NCBI GenBank assembly: GCA_021805985.1
Contig: JAJZDN010000009.1
Location: 1-64,000, forward strand
Origin: Planctomycetota bacterium
GTDB taxonomy: Bacteria; Planctomycetota; Phycisphaerae; WQYP01
DNA: 64,000 nucleotides
Direction: 5' to 3'
In this document: piece by piece, positions 56,819 to 64,000 of the stretch
Layout: the number at the start of each line of letters is the position of its first letter
Position numbering within the stretch: position 1 is the first letter of the stretch
Notes under the pieces: generated by a model
The model's input: only the letters and a program-made list of their open reading frames with translations
Database searches by the model: none
What the model was told of the DNA's origin: nothing
Program-made: the position numbers and the translations under genes

Positions 56819-57941
56819 AGGCGACCGCCATGCCCACTACAGTATCCGCTCCACCATAAAAAAGAAACCATTTATCTTTAAACCAGGCCAACCCTTCAAT
56901 GAAGGTGGTGCCTGCTTTGTATTGTCCTGTTTTTTCCCATGGTTCCTCGGGCCAGAAAAATGGCTCCGAGGGTCGATAAAGCAACTGAGCTGGATTATCA
57001 CCGGAAAATAACGCCTGCCCTGCGGAATATTGCCGCGCCGGAATCTTTGGGCCGCGGCTTATTTTGCCATCGCTCATGCCATTAAAGAAAAACACGATGC
57101 CGGCTGGTGTCATCAGAGCCGGCGGCCCAGATTCCGTCAACCATGAATCAAAATGCCCCGGCTTATTTTTGGGCAGCACACACAAGGGCTTGCCCTCCGC
57201 ATCTAAAACCGGGGTCCAGTGAATTAAATCTTTCGAGTATGCCAGATAGGTTTGCCCCAGAGTATGCCAATACATCCAATAGCGGCCTCGGATTTTGGCA
57301 GCAAGAATATGAGATCCGACTTTCTGCGTAACAATCGCGCCGGATTTACACCACGTATTTGCAAAGCGCCCCTTATACGCTTCACGAAACACCGGCCCGT
57401 GATGTGTCCAATGCGTCAAATTCTTTGACGTTGCCACGCCCAACCGCGCCACCTTGCGATTCCACATGGTAAATGTGATCACAAAAGTTCCATCCGCCAC
57501 CTGAACGATGCGCGGGTCCTCGCAACCGCCCGGCCACTCATCTTTCTGCCACCGCCCCGAGTGGGGATACAGCACTGGATGCGGCAGTATTGTAAAATCA
57601 ACACCATCAGAACTTTCCGCCAAGCCTACGCGGCTGGTATATCCGCCAATATCATCGCCGTGTTCTCCTTCCGCACGGAATAGCACATACAACTTATGAT
57701 TCCACGCTATCGCCGCCGGGTTAAACGCATGTGCAAATTCCCAATGTGAAAGACCATGCGTGTCAGGATCGGTAAACACCGAACTGGGATTGGGCCTGAT
57801 AATCGGCTGGCCATCTGCCGGCCGCACAAAAGGCCCGATTCGCCAAGATCCAGACGCTGCGGCGGAATATCCCACGTGTTGTTCAAAAAGGGATCCTGCG
57901 CCGGCTGCCCCAACCAGCATCACAAATGTCCTTCGATTCAT
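56817..57941 (-). CDS. GH130-like glycosidase/phosphorylase, exported
   Basis: This 374-aa protein has an N-terminal NRRTFVMLVG twin-arginine-like signal (residues 2-11), followed by a short hydrophobic stretch. The rest reads as a five-bladed beta-propeller of glycoside hydrolase family 130: FNPAAIAWNHKLYVLFRAEG, GGCEDPRIVQVADGTFVITFTMWN (with the Glu-Asp of the active site), WTHHGPVF, SGPPALMTPAGIVFFFNGM and FLFYGGADTVVGMA at the end. GH130 enzymes phosphorolyse or hydrolyse beta-mannosides. The substrate is not known. GAGG precedes the ATG. It is transcribed after the GH130-like gene at 60054 and before the sugar transporter. Confidence 0.75.
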   Translation of the reverse strand: MNRRTFVMLVGAAGAGSLFEQHVGYSAAASGSWRIGPFVRPADGQPIIRPNPSSVFTDPDTHGLSHWEFAHAFNPAAIAWNHKLYVLFRAEGEHGDDIGGYTSRVGLAESSDGVDFTILPHPVLYPHSGRWQKDEWPGGCEDPRIVQVADGTFVITFTMWNRKVARLGVATSKNLTHWTHHGPVFREAYKGRFANTWCKSGAIVTQKVGSHILAAKIRGRYWMYWHTLGQTYLAYSKDLIHWTPVLDAEGKPLCVLPKNKPGHFDSWLTESGPPALMTPAGIVFFFNGMSDGKISRGPKIPARQYSAGQALFSGDNPAQLLYRPSEPFFWPEEPWEKTGQYKAGTTFIEGLAWFKDKWFLFYGGADTVVGMAVA

Positions 57942-58069
57942 AATTATTTACCTCAAAAACGACCGATAAGTCTAGACAACTTTATACTAAAACGAATCTC
58001 GCGACAGTCATCAATGCTGCCACATCGCAGCAATTCCATATTACAACACCAGCACGCGTCGCGATGCCC

Positions 58070-59821
58070 TTAAGGTTCTCCCGCTTGGCCATGGAGATAA
58101 TCAATAACACGGCCATTTACCAATGTTTGATGCGTACGGTAAGACACCTTTCCTTCGGCGGGAGTATAGACCAGTACTACTGCCGAACGGGCGGGTACTG
58201 ATACTGCTGCAGTCCCGCACACATCCCGCGCAATAAACGTGCCGGTAATGGTGTCATACAGGTCTACTTCATCAGATCCCACATTGAGTTCCACCACCCT
58301 CGCTTGCGCGTACGGATTATAAAACAGAAAGGTGGGATAGCCCGCAGGCGCGGCGGTGTCGGTAGCGCGAAGATTTATTTGGAGTACACCACGGACGTTG
58401 GTTTTCTCAATCAGCGACCCCAGCACACCTATGTAAACGCCGCCGTAAAGGCAATAATTGGTCGCTCCAGGGTGGCGGCGGAATCCGTTATATCCAGGGT
58501 CTAGGAACGTTTTGTTATCACCTGTGGCGATCAGCGGTTGTCGCGGATTGTCGCGGTGATATTTAAGCCCTTCGTATGAAATCAATGATTCGCCCAACGG
58601 CCACCCGGGATCGCTCTGGCGGGCCGCAGGGTGAAACTTACCAAAGAATAAGCGGCTCGCGTTGGCGGCGTTTAATATCCATTTGCCCATCGCGTTCGCG
58701 TAACGCTGATCGTATCGAGCCACCGGTGCCAAGGCCCACATTTGGGTGGCGGTTTCCATGAAAAAGGCATAACCACCGACACCCCACGGACGCCAAGGGG
58801 GACAATTCACAGCGCCTACCAAACCAAAAACATCCTGATCATCCCAACGGGCGTCCTCTATACCCCAAGTTGGCCGAGCACCATAGCGGCTGAAGCACCA
58901 ATCCAGAAATTTCCCAACCGGATAATGGGTCCCCGCCTCGGCGTTCATACGGGCCGCAGCGATTGCACCGAATGGCGTGAGTACCTCGTAACTCGGATTT
59001 TCAGATGCAGGCAGACCCGAGAGATACTCCATACAGGCTTTGGCGGCGCGGAGGAAAGCCGCGTCATGCCAGCGATGCCACGCCATATACTCCACCCAGG
59101 CGATGCCGGATGCCATGTTCGGCTCGCGCCACTTTCCGTTGTAGACCGGCCGCATGGTTGAAAAATTGAAGCCCGTATAGTTAAAGTCATAGCGACCGTC
59201 GGGCTTCTTAAAATGCGGTACCGCCTCCGCCCAGGAGCGGGCGGTCGCACGGCACATCTCAGCAAGCCTTTTCTCGGCTGGATACCGCGCTGAAATGGCG
59301 GCGGCTGTGATATCCGGAAATACCGTATACCACGCAGTTGCCTGCGGATTAGTGGAGGCAAAGTTATTGCCGAATAAACCATGCCCTACAGATGGATCAT
59401 AAAAGCGCTCTAGGAGTCGCACATAGTCAACGGTGCCGTCCGACAAGTTTCTCCCCAGGAGCGTTGCACCCCATACGGCTCCCATGTCCGTAAGGGCTTG
59501 GGCCGAGGATCGCGTATCTGGCACCGTGCTCAGATACGCCGGCATGACGAAGCCTGTCGGTTGGCCAATTGGATTGTAAACAAGGTGTATCAGCGGCAAA
59601 AAGGGTCCATGAGCAGCCGGGTTGAACGCCACCGCGTAAAATTGGCGTCCGGTACCTAACCAGTTCCTCATGTAGTACGGTCGCGGCAAACTGGGCATAT
59701 GGCGAATCGATGGAATCGAATCTTGGGATTCAGCCCCAGCGTGGACCATTCCGCACCAGATGCATTGTGCCACGAGTGCTACCGCGGCCAACGTATTACA
59801 TGACTTAATGCTGATTGCCAT
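58070..59821 (-). CDS. Large exported protein, paralogue of the PEP-CTERM protein at 61375
   Basis: The protein has 583 aa with an N-terminal signal peptide (TLAAVALVAQCIWCGMVHAG). It is homologous over nearly its whole length to the protein at 61375-63102, sharing GFNFS-M-P-YNG-WREP-MASGIAW, PSYEVL-PFG and YEGLKYH-like segments. The helical repeat pattern (AKACMEYLSGLPAS, AMGKWILNAANASRLFFG) recalls (alpha/alpha)6-barrel glycoside hydrolases and lyases. No family is named. It lacks the PEP-CTERM anchor. It lies between two GH130-like genes and probably acts with them on a polysaccharide (inference). GGAG lies seven bases before the ATG. Confidence 0.65.
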   Translation of the reverse strand: MAISIKSCNTLAAVALVAQCIWCGMVHAGAESQDSIPSIRHMPSLPRPYYMRNWLGTGRQFYAVAFNPAAHGPFLPLIHLVYNPIGQPTGFVMPAYLSTVPDTRSSAQALTDMGAVWGATLLGRNLSDGTVDYVRLLERFYDPSVGHGLFGNNFASTNPQATAWYTVFPDITAAAISARYPAEKRLAEMCRATARSWAEAVPHFKKPDGRYDFNYTGFNFSTMRPVYNGKWREPNMASGIAWVEYMAWHRWHDAAFLRAAKACMEYLSGLPASENPSYEVLTPFGAIAAARMNAEAGTHYPVGKFLDWCFSRYGARPTWGIEDARWDDQDVFGLVGAVNCPPWRPWGVGGYAFFMETATQMWALAPVARYDQRYANAMGKWILNAANASRLFFGKFHPAARQSDPGWPLGESLISYEGLKYHRDNPRQPLIATGDNKTFLDPGYNGFRRHPGATNYCLYGGVYIGVLGSLIEKTNVRGVLQINLRATDTAAPAGYPTFLFYNPYAQARVVELNVGSDEVDLYDTITGTFIARDVCGTAAVSVPARSAVVLVYTPAEGKVSYRTHQTLVNGRVIDYLHGQAGEP

Positions 59822-60053
59822 TCTTACCGCTCCACCTACGGAACCGCCCCGAGTCTTCAGTTGTCACCGTAAAGGGCAGCCTACGCTCCAGCCACCGCAA
59901 TACCAACATAACCGCTATGCTCCATTCGACAATTCCATTTCGTGCAAATCTCTTGCCTTTTTATGCCAGCCATCACCTTTGCTTCGCCCAAGTCGTTGGA
60001 CGATTGCGATCGGCCTGGTTGTGGCCGCTGGCCAGCCGGAACGGCGACTCCAG

Positions 60054-61277
60054 TTATTTTTCGGGCATAACCACGCGCGCTGTCGCCAGACACGTGTAGT
60101 ATTCACTGCCGCCATAGTACATCCACCATTTACCCGCATGTCGAGTCAAGCCGGTAAAAAATATACAATCTGAAAAAGTGGAGACCAGCTTTTTCGGATC
60201 GGTTGCGGAGAAACCGTGCTCGTAGGGAATTTTTGGATTTGCCGCAAGCGTTGGTTTTGGCAAATACGATACAACTCCGGTCAAGTTTTTTTTCGAGAGC
60301 AAGACCTCCCCAATGGCGTAAAAGTTGCCAGTAAAGTTGCCGCCGGTGAACAGAATGATGTTATTGGGGTGGGCCTTGTCGTAATTGGCAAGCGCAAAAC
60401 AGGTCTCACCACCCGGAAAATTTATGGTGGTCTTTGCGGATTTCCAATGCACCATATCCTGCGAATACGCCATTCTGCCATTGTCGAGGTACATGACAAA
60501 CTTACCGTTGATCCGCACTGCACGGTTGTGCGGATTCACCACCACCGCACCATTACGATAGACATGTTTCGCGTGCGGGAAAAGAATACCCAACCGCTTC
60601 CAGTGAATCAGATCGTTGGACGTGGCCTCAAACTCGCCATTAATTTCCTTATCGCTCTGATCCTTCCAATACCATTGATTGCAAAACAGGTAATAAGTAC
60701 CGTGGTATTTGGCCACGCACACATCCTCATAGCTATACTGTTTGTATTTTCCATGACGAAACAATCCGCTGTGCGTTCTGATCTTCTTAAAATGAATGCC
60801 ATCCGGGCTGGTAGCAATGCCGATGTCGCAAATATACGGCACTGGCGGTGAATACGGACGCTCGCCGCGATAAATATAATAAAATGTTCCGTGGCGAACA
60901 ATGATCGCTCCGTTATGCACGCCTCCGCCCAAATGTCCGCAGTCCCATGCACCCGGCGTCGGGGAAAGCACCGGATTGTGCGCGTACTTGGTAAACGGCC
61001 CGATAGCCCAGGGATATTTTTTGAACACGTGGCGAGGAACCACCAGATTGCGCGGAAAATTTCCCCACCACCGTTTTGTACTGTAGGATTGATCTTTCCA
61101 CGTTTTAAGAGCGTTCGAGGTGGGGAATTGCCACGGGAAAAATCCGGGCGGCACCTTGGTTTTACCGGCGGCGGAACCGGCCGGAAGGCCATAGCCCACA
61201 GCTAACGCACAAACGATAAATGCAACGATTCGGAATCCCGGAATTGATAATTGCCGGATAGAAAAATCCATTTGCAT
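60054..61277 (-). CDS. GH130/GH43-like exported beta-propeller protein
   Basis: This 407-aa protein has an N-terminal signal peptide (IVAFIVCALAVGYGLPAGSAA). The propeller part has PFTKYAHNPVLSP, GGGVHNGAIIVRHGTFYYIYRGE, GIATSPDGIHFKKI, YSYEDVCVAKYHGTYYLFCNQWYW, NGRMAYSQDMVHWKSA and WWMYYGGSEYYTCLATA. The ED of the YEDV segment and the YYGGSE ending correspond to GH130 positions, but the overall match is weaker than that of the gene at 56817. ATG 61277 is preferred (GGAG nine bases upstream); ATG 61271 is an alternative. Confidence 0.7.
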   Translation of the reverse strand: MQMDFSIRQLSIPGFRIVAFIVCALAVGYGLPAGSAAGKTKVPPGFFPWQFPTSNALKTWKDQSYSTKRWWGNFPRNLVVPRHVFKKYPWAIGPFTKYAHNPVLSPTPGAWDCGHLGGGVHNGAIIVRHGTFYYIYRGERPYSPPVPYICDIGIATSPDGIHFKKIRTHSGLFRHGKYKQYSYEDVCVAKYHGTYYLFCNQWYWKDQSDKEINGEFEATSNDLIHWKRLGILFPHAKHVYRNGAVVVNPHNRAVRINGKFVMYLDNGRMAYSQDMVHWKSAKTTINFPGGETCFALANYDKAHPNNIILFTGGNFTGNFYAIGEVLLSKKNLTGVVSYLPKPTLAANPKIPYEHGFSATDPKKLVSTFSDCIFFTGLTRHAGKWWMYYGGSEYYTCLATARVVMPEK

Positions 61278-61374
61278 ATTTTGATACTCCGTCACAAAAT
61301 TCACCGTTGTTTTATTTCCAACGGATAGGCCACAGATTATGATTCTGATTGCACCGGGAATTTGGAACACCAGT

Positions 61375-63102
61375 TCATGACGCCCGTCGCCGCCGTGCCA
61401 GCAGCAGACCAAGGGCACCGGCGACAGCCAGCAACGGCAATGTGGCTGTTTCCGGCACGGCAGCTACCGGGATATAAGAGAGCACTGACGCAGAACCGCC
61501 CGCAAGGTCAAAGGACGTATTTCCGCTCACGTCCATGGCGATGTAGCTGTTAAGTACCGAATCAAAAATATTCACTGGATTGGCTCCCACATTGATACCC
61601 ACGGTTTCCGCGAATGAATATGGATTATAAAATAGAAACGTTGGCGTTGACACACCCTTGGCGAGCGGAGAATCTGTGACGTTTAAATTAAATTGCAGGA
61701 TTCCGGACACGTTCGTTGTCCTTACCATCGAACCAAGAACGCCAACATAAACGGCCCCATACAAACCGAACTCGGTACTTGGCGAGGACGCATCGCCCGT
61801 CGCCAAGAGAGGCTGTGTCGAGGTGTTCAACTGGTACTTGAGTCCCTCGTAGGAAACAAGAGATTGCTGGTTCCAGCCCGGATTGCTTTGGTTCGGTGCA
61901 TAATTTCCGTAGAACAACCGCATTGCGTTGGCAGCATTGAGCATCCATCGACCCAGCGCCGTCGCATACTGAGGATTATATTTAGCAACGGGAGCCAGAG
62001 CCATCATCTGTGCTGCCGTCTCCATATAGAACGCGTATCCACCCGTCGTCGATGATGGACTGCTTACCTGCCCCACCAAGCCAGAAACGTCCTGGCCGCC
62101 CCAGTTCGCGGCCTCGACGCCCCATCCCGGCCGATTGGGGTTGTAATTGCTGAAGTTCCAGGCCAATAATTTATCAACCGGATAGTTTGTACCAACTGTC
62201 GCGTTCATCTCCGCTGCGGCAAGCGTTCCGAATGGAGCAAGAACCTCGTAGCTAGGATTACTGGACGCAGGAAGCGACACAAGATAGCTCATCGCATCTT
62301 TTGCCGTCTGGAGAAATGCAGGATTCCCAAAGCGAAGATATGCGGAGTATTCCAGCCACGCAATACCCGATGCCATATCGGGTTCTCGCCAAGAACCGTT
62401 GTACGTCGGCTGCATGGCTGAAAAATTAAAGCCAGTATAATTAAAATTATATCCGCTGGTGGTGGCAAAGTTACCAACCGCTTTGCTCCAAGACATCGCC
62501 GTGTCGTAAGACATGGCGGCCAAGCCGGTTTCAGAAGCATAGCGATCGGACACCCCTTGAGCGAGAATATCAGGAAACAGCGTATACCAAGCGGTTAGCT
62601 GAGGATCAGCCGAGTGGATGTTATTGCCGAACACCCCCGACGCCAGATTAGGGTCAAAAAATTGGCCCAGCATCCCCGCGTAGTCAACCGCTTTGGTACC
62701 CCCACTGGGCACGTAGCTAGACATGTTCGTACCCATCATTGTAGCGCCCAGCACCACCCCCATATCCGTCAATGCCTGCGTGGATTGAATATTGTAGGTA
62801 CCGCTTGACTGGACATAAGCTGGTAAGCCGAATTCTACCGGCTGGCCGCTGGAGTTGTCAGCGAATTGCATCAACGGAAGGTAGCTGCCGGAGGCCGTCG
62901 GATTGAGTGCAAGTTGATAAAAGCCAGCAGCAACCTGATTCCAATCGGGCATCTGATAGGTCTGGGGAATTGTCGGCATCGTACTGAGTTCTCCCGGGAA
63001 TGTCTGTGCGACTGACCGACCTTGCGCCTGCTGCGCCGCTAACGGAAGGCATATCGCGACATATACCGCCATTTTTACGATGATATCTCCTCGGTTAGGC
63101 AT
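61375..63102 (-). CDS. PEP-CTERM-anchored exported protein
   Basis: The protein has 575 aa with a signal peptide (KMAVYVAICLPLAAQQAQG). The body is homologous to the protein at 58070. The C-terminus ends VPETATLPLLAVAGALGLLLARRRRAS: a PEP motif variant, one hydrophobic helix and an Arg cluster. This is the PEP-CTERM sorting signal recognised by exosortase (EpsH/XrtA type), which anchors or processes proteins at the outer surface. The helical pattern suggests an (alpha/alpha)6 fold, as for its paralogue. GGAG precedes the ATG. No exosortase gene is in the window. Confidence 0.8.
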   Translation of the reverse strand: MPNRGDIIVKMAVYVAICLPLAAQQAQGRSVAQTFPGELSTMPTIPQTYQMPDWNQVAAGFYQLALNPTASGSYLPLMQFADNSSGQPVEFGLPAYVQSSGTYNIQSTQALTDMGVVLGATMMGTNMSSYVPSGGTKAVDYAGMLGQFFDPNLASGVFGNNIHSADPQLTAWYTLFPDILAQGVSDRYASETGLAAMSYDTAMSWSKAVGNFATTSGYNFNYTGFNFSAMQPTYNGSWREPDMASGIAWLEYSAYLRFGNPAFLQTAKDAMSYLVSLPASSNPSYEVLAPFGTLAAAEMNATVGTNYPVDKLLAWNFSNYNPNRPGWGVEAANWGGQDVSGLVGQVSSPSSTTGGYAFYMETAAQMMALAPVAKYNPQYATALGRWMLNAANAMRLFYGNYAPNQSNPGWNQQSLVSYEGLKYQLNTSTQPLLATGDASSPSTEFGLYGAVYVGVLGSMVRTTNVSGILQFNLNVTDSPLAKGVSTPTFLFYNPYSFAETVGINVGANPVNIFDSVLNSYIAMDVSGNTSFDLAGGSASVLSYIPVAAVPETATLPLLAVAGALGLLLARRRRAS

Positions 63103-63182
63103 TCTAGCGCTCCAAATGAAAGCTCGGCCCGTGACAGGGAATTAAAAAAGTCGGAAATATTTGCGACTGCACAGTATTACTT

Positions 63183-64000
63183 TTACTGATTCAGGCAGTT
63201 GTACGCCTTGAGGCCACCAGACTGAATCCCAGCGGCATGGCCGTCAAAGAATACGGCGTTAGCCGTCCCAGTTGATTGGTAAGGGGTGACGAAGTTGACC
63301 GTCATGTTTCCATGCCGATAACGTAAACCACTACCGTTCCCATTAGGATAATCAAAGTTTGTTGTCGTGGCCGGGATGGGACCGCCCGGCGGAACAACCT
63401 CTGTGATCGGTACGTTCGATTGAAAACCACCGAAATATGAGGGACTTGGCCACCAATTAAAGGCGGTCCAACACCCGGTGTCAAACACCTGATTGGCATC
63501 GCCAATCGCCACCAGATGAGTCGGATTTTTAATATTAGACACCCGTACGAACGCGGGAATTCCACCCGTGGCTGCTGTACCGCCGTACCCTCCCGCAAAA
63601 CTCCAACCGAAACCATTTGGATTTGAGGCATAGGACAGTCCAAAGAGATAGTGAATAGGAATCGGCAGCACCGGATCTTGAAATAGGGCCTGAAACTTCG
63701 CTGCGACAACACTGTCGTTTGCCCCCTGGGTTGCATTCGTTGGATTGGCGTATTGTTGATAAACACCCAGAGGCGGGCTACTGGTATACCAGTCGAAGAG
63801 AATATCCGACCAATTCGTGTTGTAGGTCCAGCTGACATAGTTCGACGGCGTGAATCCCTTGTTAGCATCCGAGTACTCTATCGTCAACTGGCCGAGTGTT
63901 CTCAACCGACTCAGACAGGATATACTCAGGGCGTCCGCCCTTGCTAGCGCGAGCGCTGGGAGAAGAAGAGCAATCAGCAGGGCGATAATCGAAATCACCA
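63183..64000 (-). CDS. Prepilin-like (H-X9-DG) protein, partial
   Basis: The N-terminus lies beyond the window. The visible part begins with the hydrophobic VISIIALLIALLLPALALARADAL typical of type IV pilin-like and type II secretion pseudopilin-like proteins after the GF(T)LIE cleavage site. About 270 residues follow. The C-terminus has RYRHGN and, near the end, NAVFFDGHA, fitting the H-X9-DG domain known from planctomycetes. These proteins are cleaved by prepilin peptidase and are often present in many copies per genome. It lies 81 bp before the PEP-CTERM gene on the same strand. Confidence 0.8.
   Translation of the reverse strand, partial: VISIIALLIALLLPALALARADALSISCLSRLRTLGQLTIEYSDANKGFTPSNYVSWTYNTNWSDILFDWYTSSPPLGVYQQYANPTNATQGANDSVVAAKFQALFQDPVLPIPIHYLFGLSYASNPNGFGWSFAGGYGGTAATGGIPAFVRVSNIKNPTHLVAIGDANQVFDTGCWTAFNWWPSPSYFGGFQSNVPITEVVPPGGPIPATTTNFDYPNGNGSGLRYRHGNMTVNFVTPYQSTGTANAVFFDGHAAGIQSGGLKAYNCLNQ

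Overview
The window (about 52-55% GC) looks like a chromosomal piece of a planctomycete, most likely of the class Phycisphaerae. This rests on gene content only: a fused AroD-AroE enzyme, type III glutamine synthetase, a FlgI-domain lipoprotein without flagellar neighbours, PEP-CTERM and H-X9-DG pseudopilin-like exported proteins, and KdsB for a Gram-negative outer membrane. No rRNA or tRNA gene was found by eye.

Layout. 1-10.8 kb is a leftward housekeeping run: a Xer recombinase (cut by the window edge), FlgI-like lipoprotein, YajQ, a small membrane protein, HisG, a degenerate HhH-GPD-like protein, RbfA, IF2 and NusA. 10.8-18 kb is accessory DNA: repeats, a small tyrosine-phosphatase-like protein, an unknown protein, a uracil-DNA-glycosylase-like protein, a GmrSD-type (DUF262/DUF1524) nuclease, an MNT antitoxin with a truncated HEPN partner, 91-bp tandem repeats, a PAP2 phosphatase and 27-bp repeats. 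18-31 kb is leftward metabolism: type III GlnA, then HAD phosphatase-gnd-zwf-tal-pgi-aldolase-nfo-aroDE, which joins the oxidative pentose phosphate pathway to the shikimate pathway. 31-35 kb is a second accessory stretch: a HTH-kinase fusion, a membrane protein broken by a one-base shift, an unknown protein and vestigial insertion-sequence DNA.

35-51.6 kb is again housekeeping: rpsT with a TlyA-like methyltransferase, SppA, a TIM-barrel isomerase, a Ctp protease, purQ-recJ-rpiA, an orphan UreF-like protein, DnaE, KdsB and a CTP synthase with an altered amidotransferase triad. 51.7-54.7 kb is a PspA operon with two tandem-domain YbjQ proteins. 54.9-64 kb resembles a carbohydrate-use locus: a sugar-porter transporter, two GH130-like proteins, two large paralogous exported proteins (one with a PEP-CTERM anchor) and a pseudopilin-like protein running off the end.

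The most interesting observations are: (1) two near-identical leaders, 862 bp apart, in front of the UDG-like gene and the GmrSD-like gene; both can fold into an H-type pseudoknot that reaches the ribosome binding site, and their differences preserve the pairing; (2) a dispersed repeat family at three loci, tandemly amplified at one, interrupted by another palindromic element at the second, and bounded by 19-bp perfect inverted repeats at the third; (3) the HTH-kinase fusion, the orphan UreF and the CTP synthase with Cys in place of the triad Glu.
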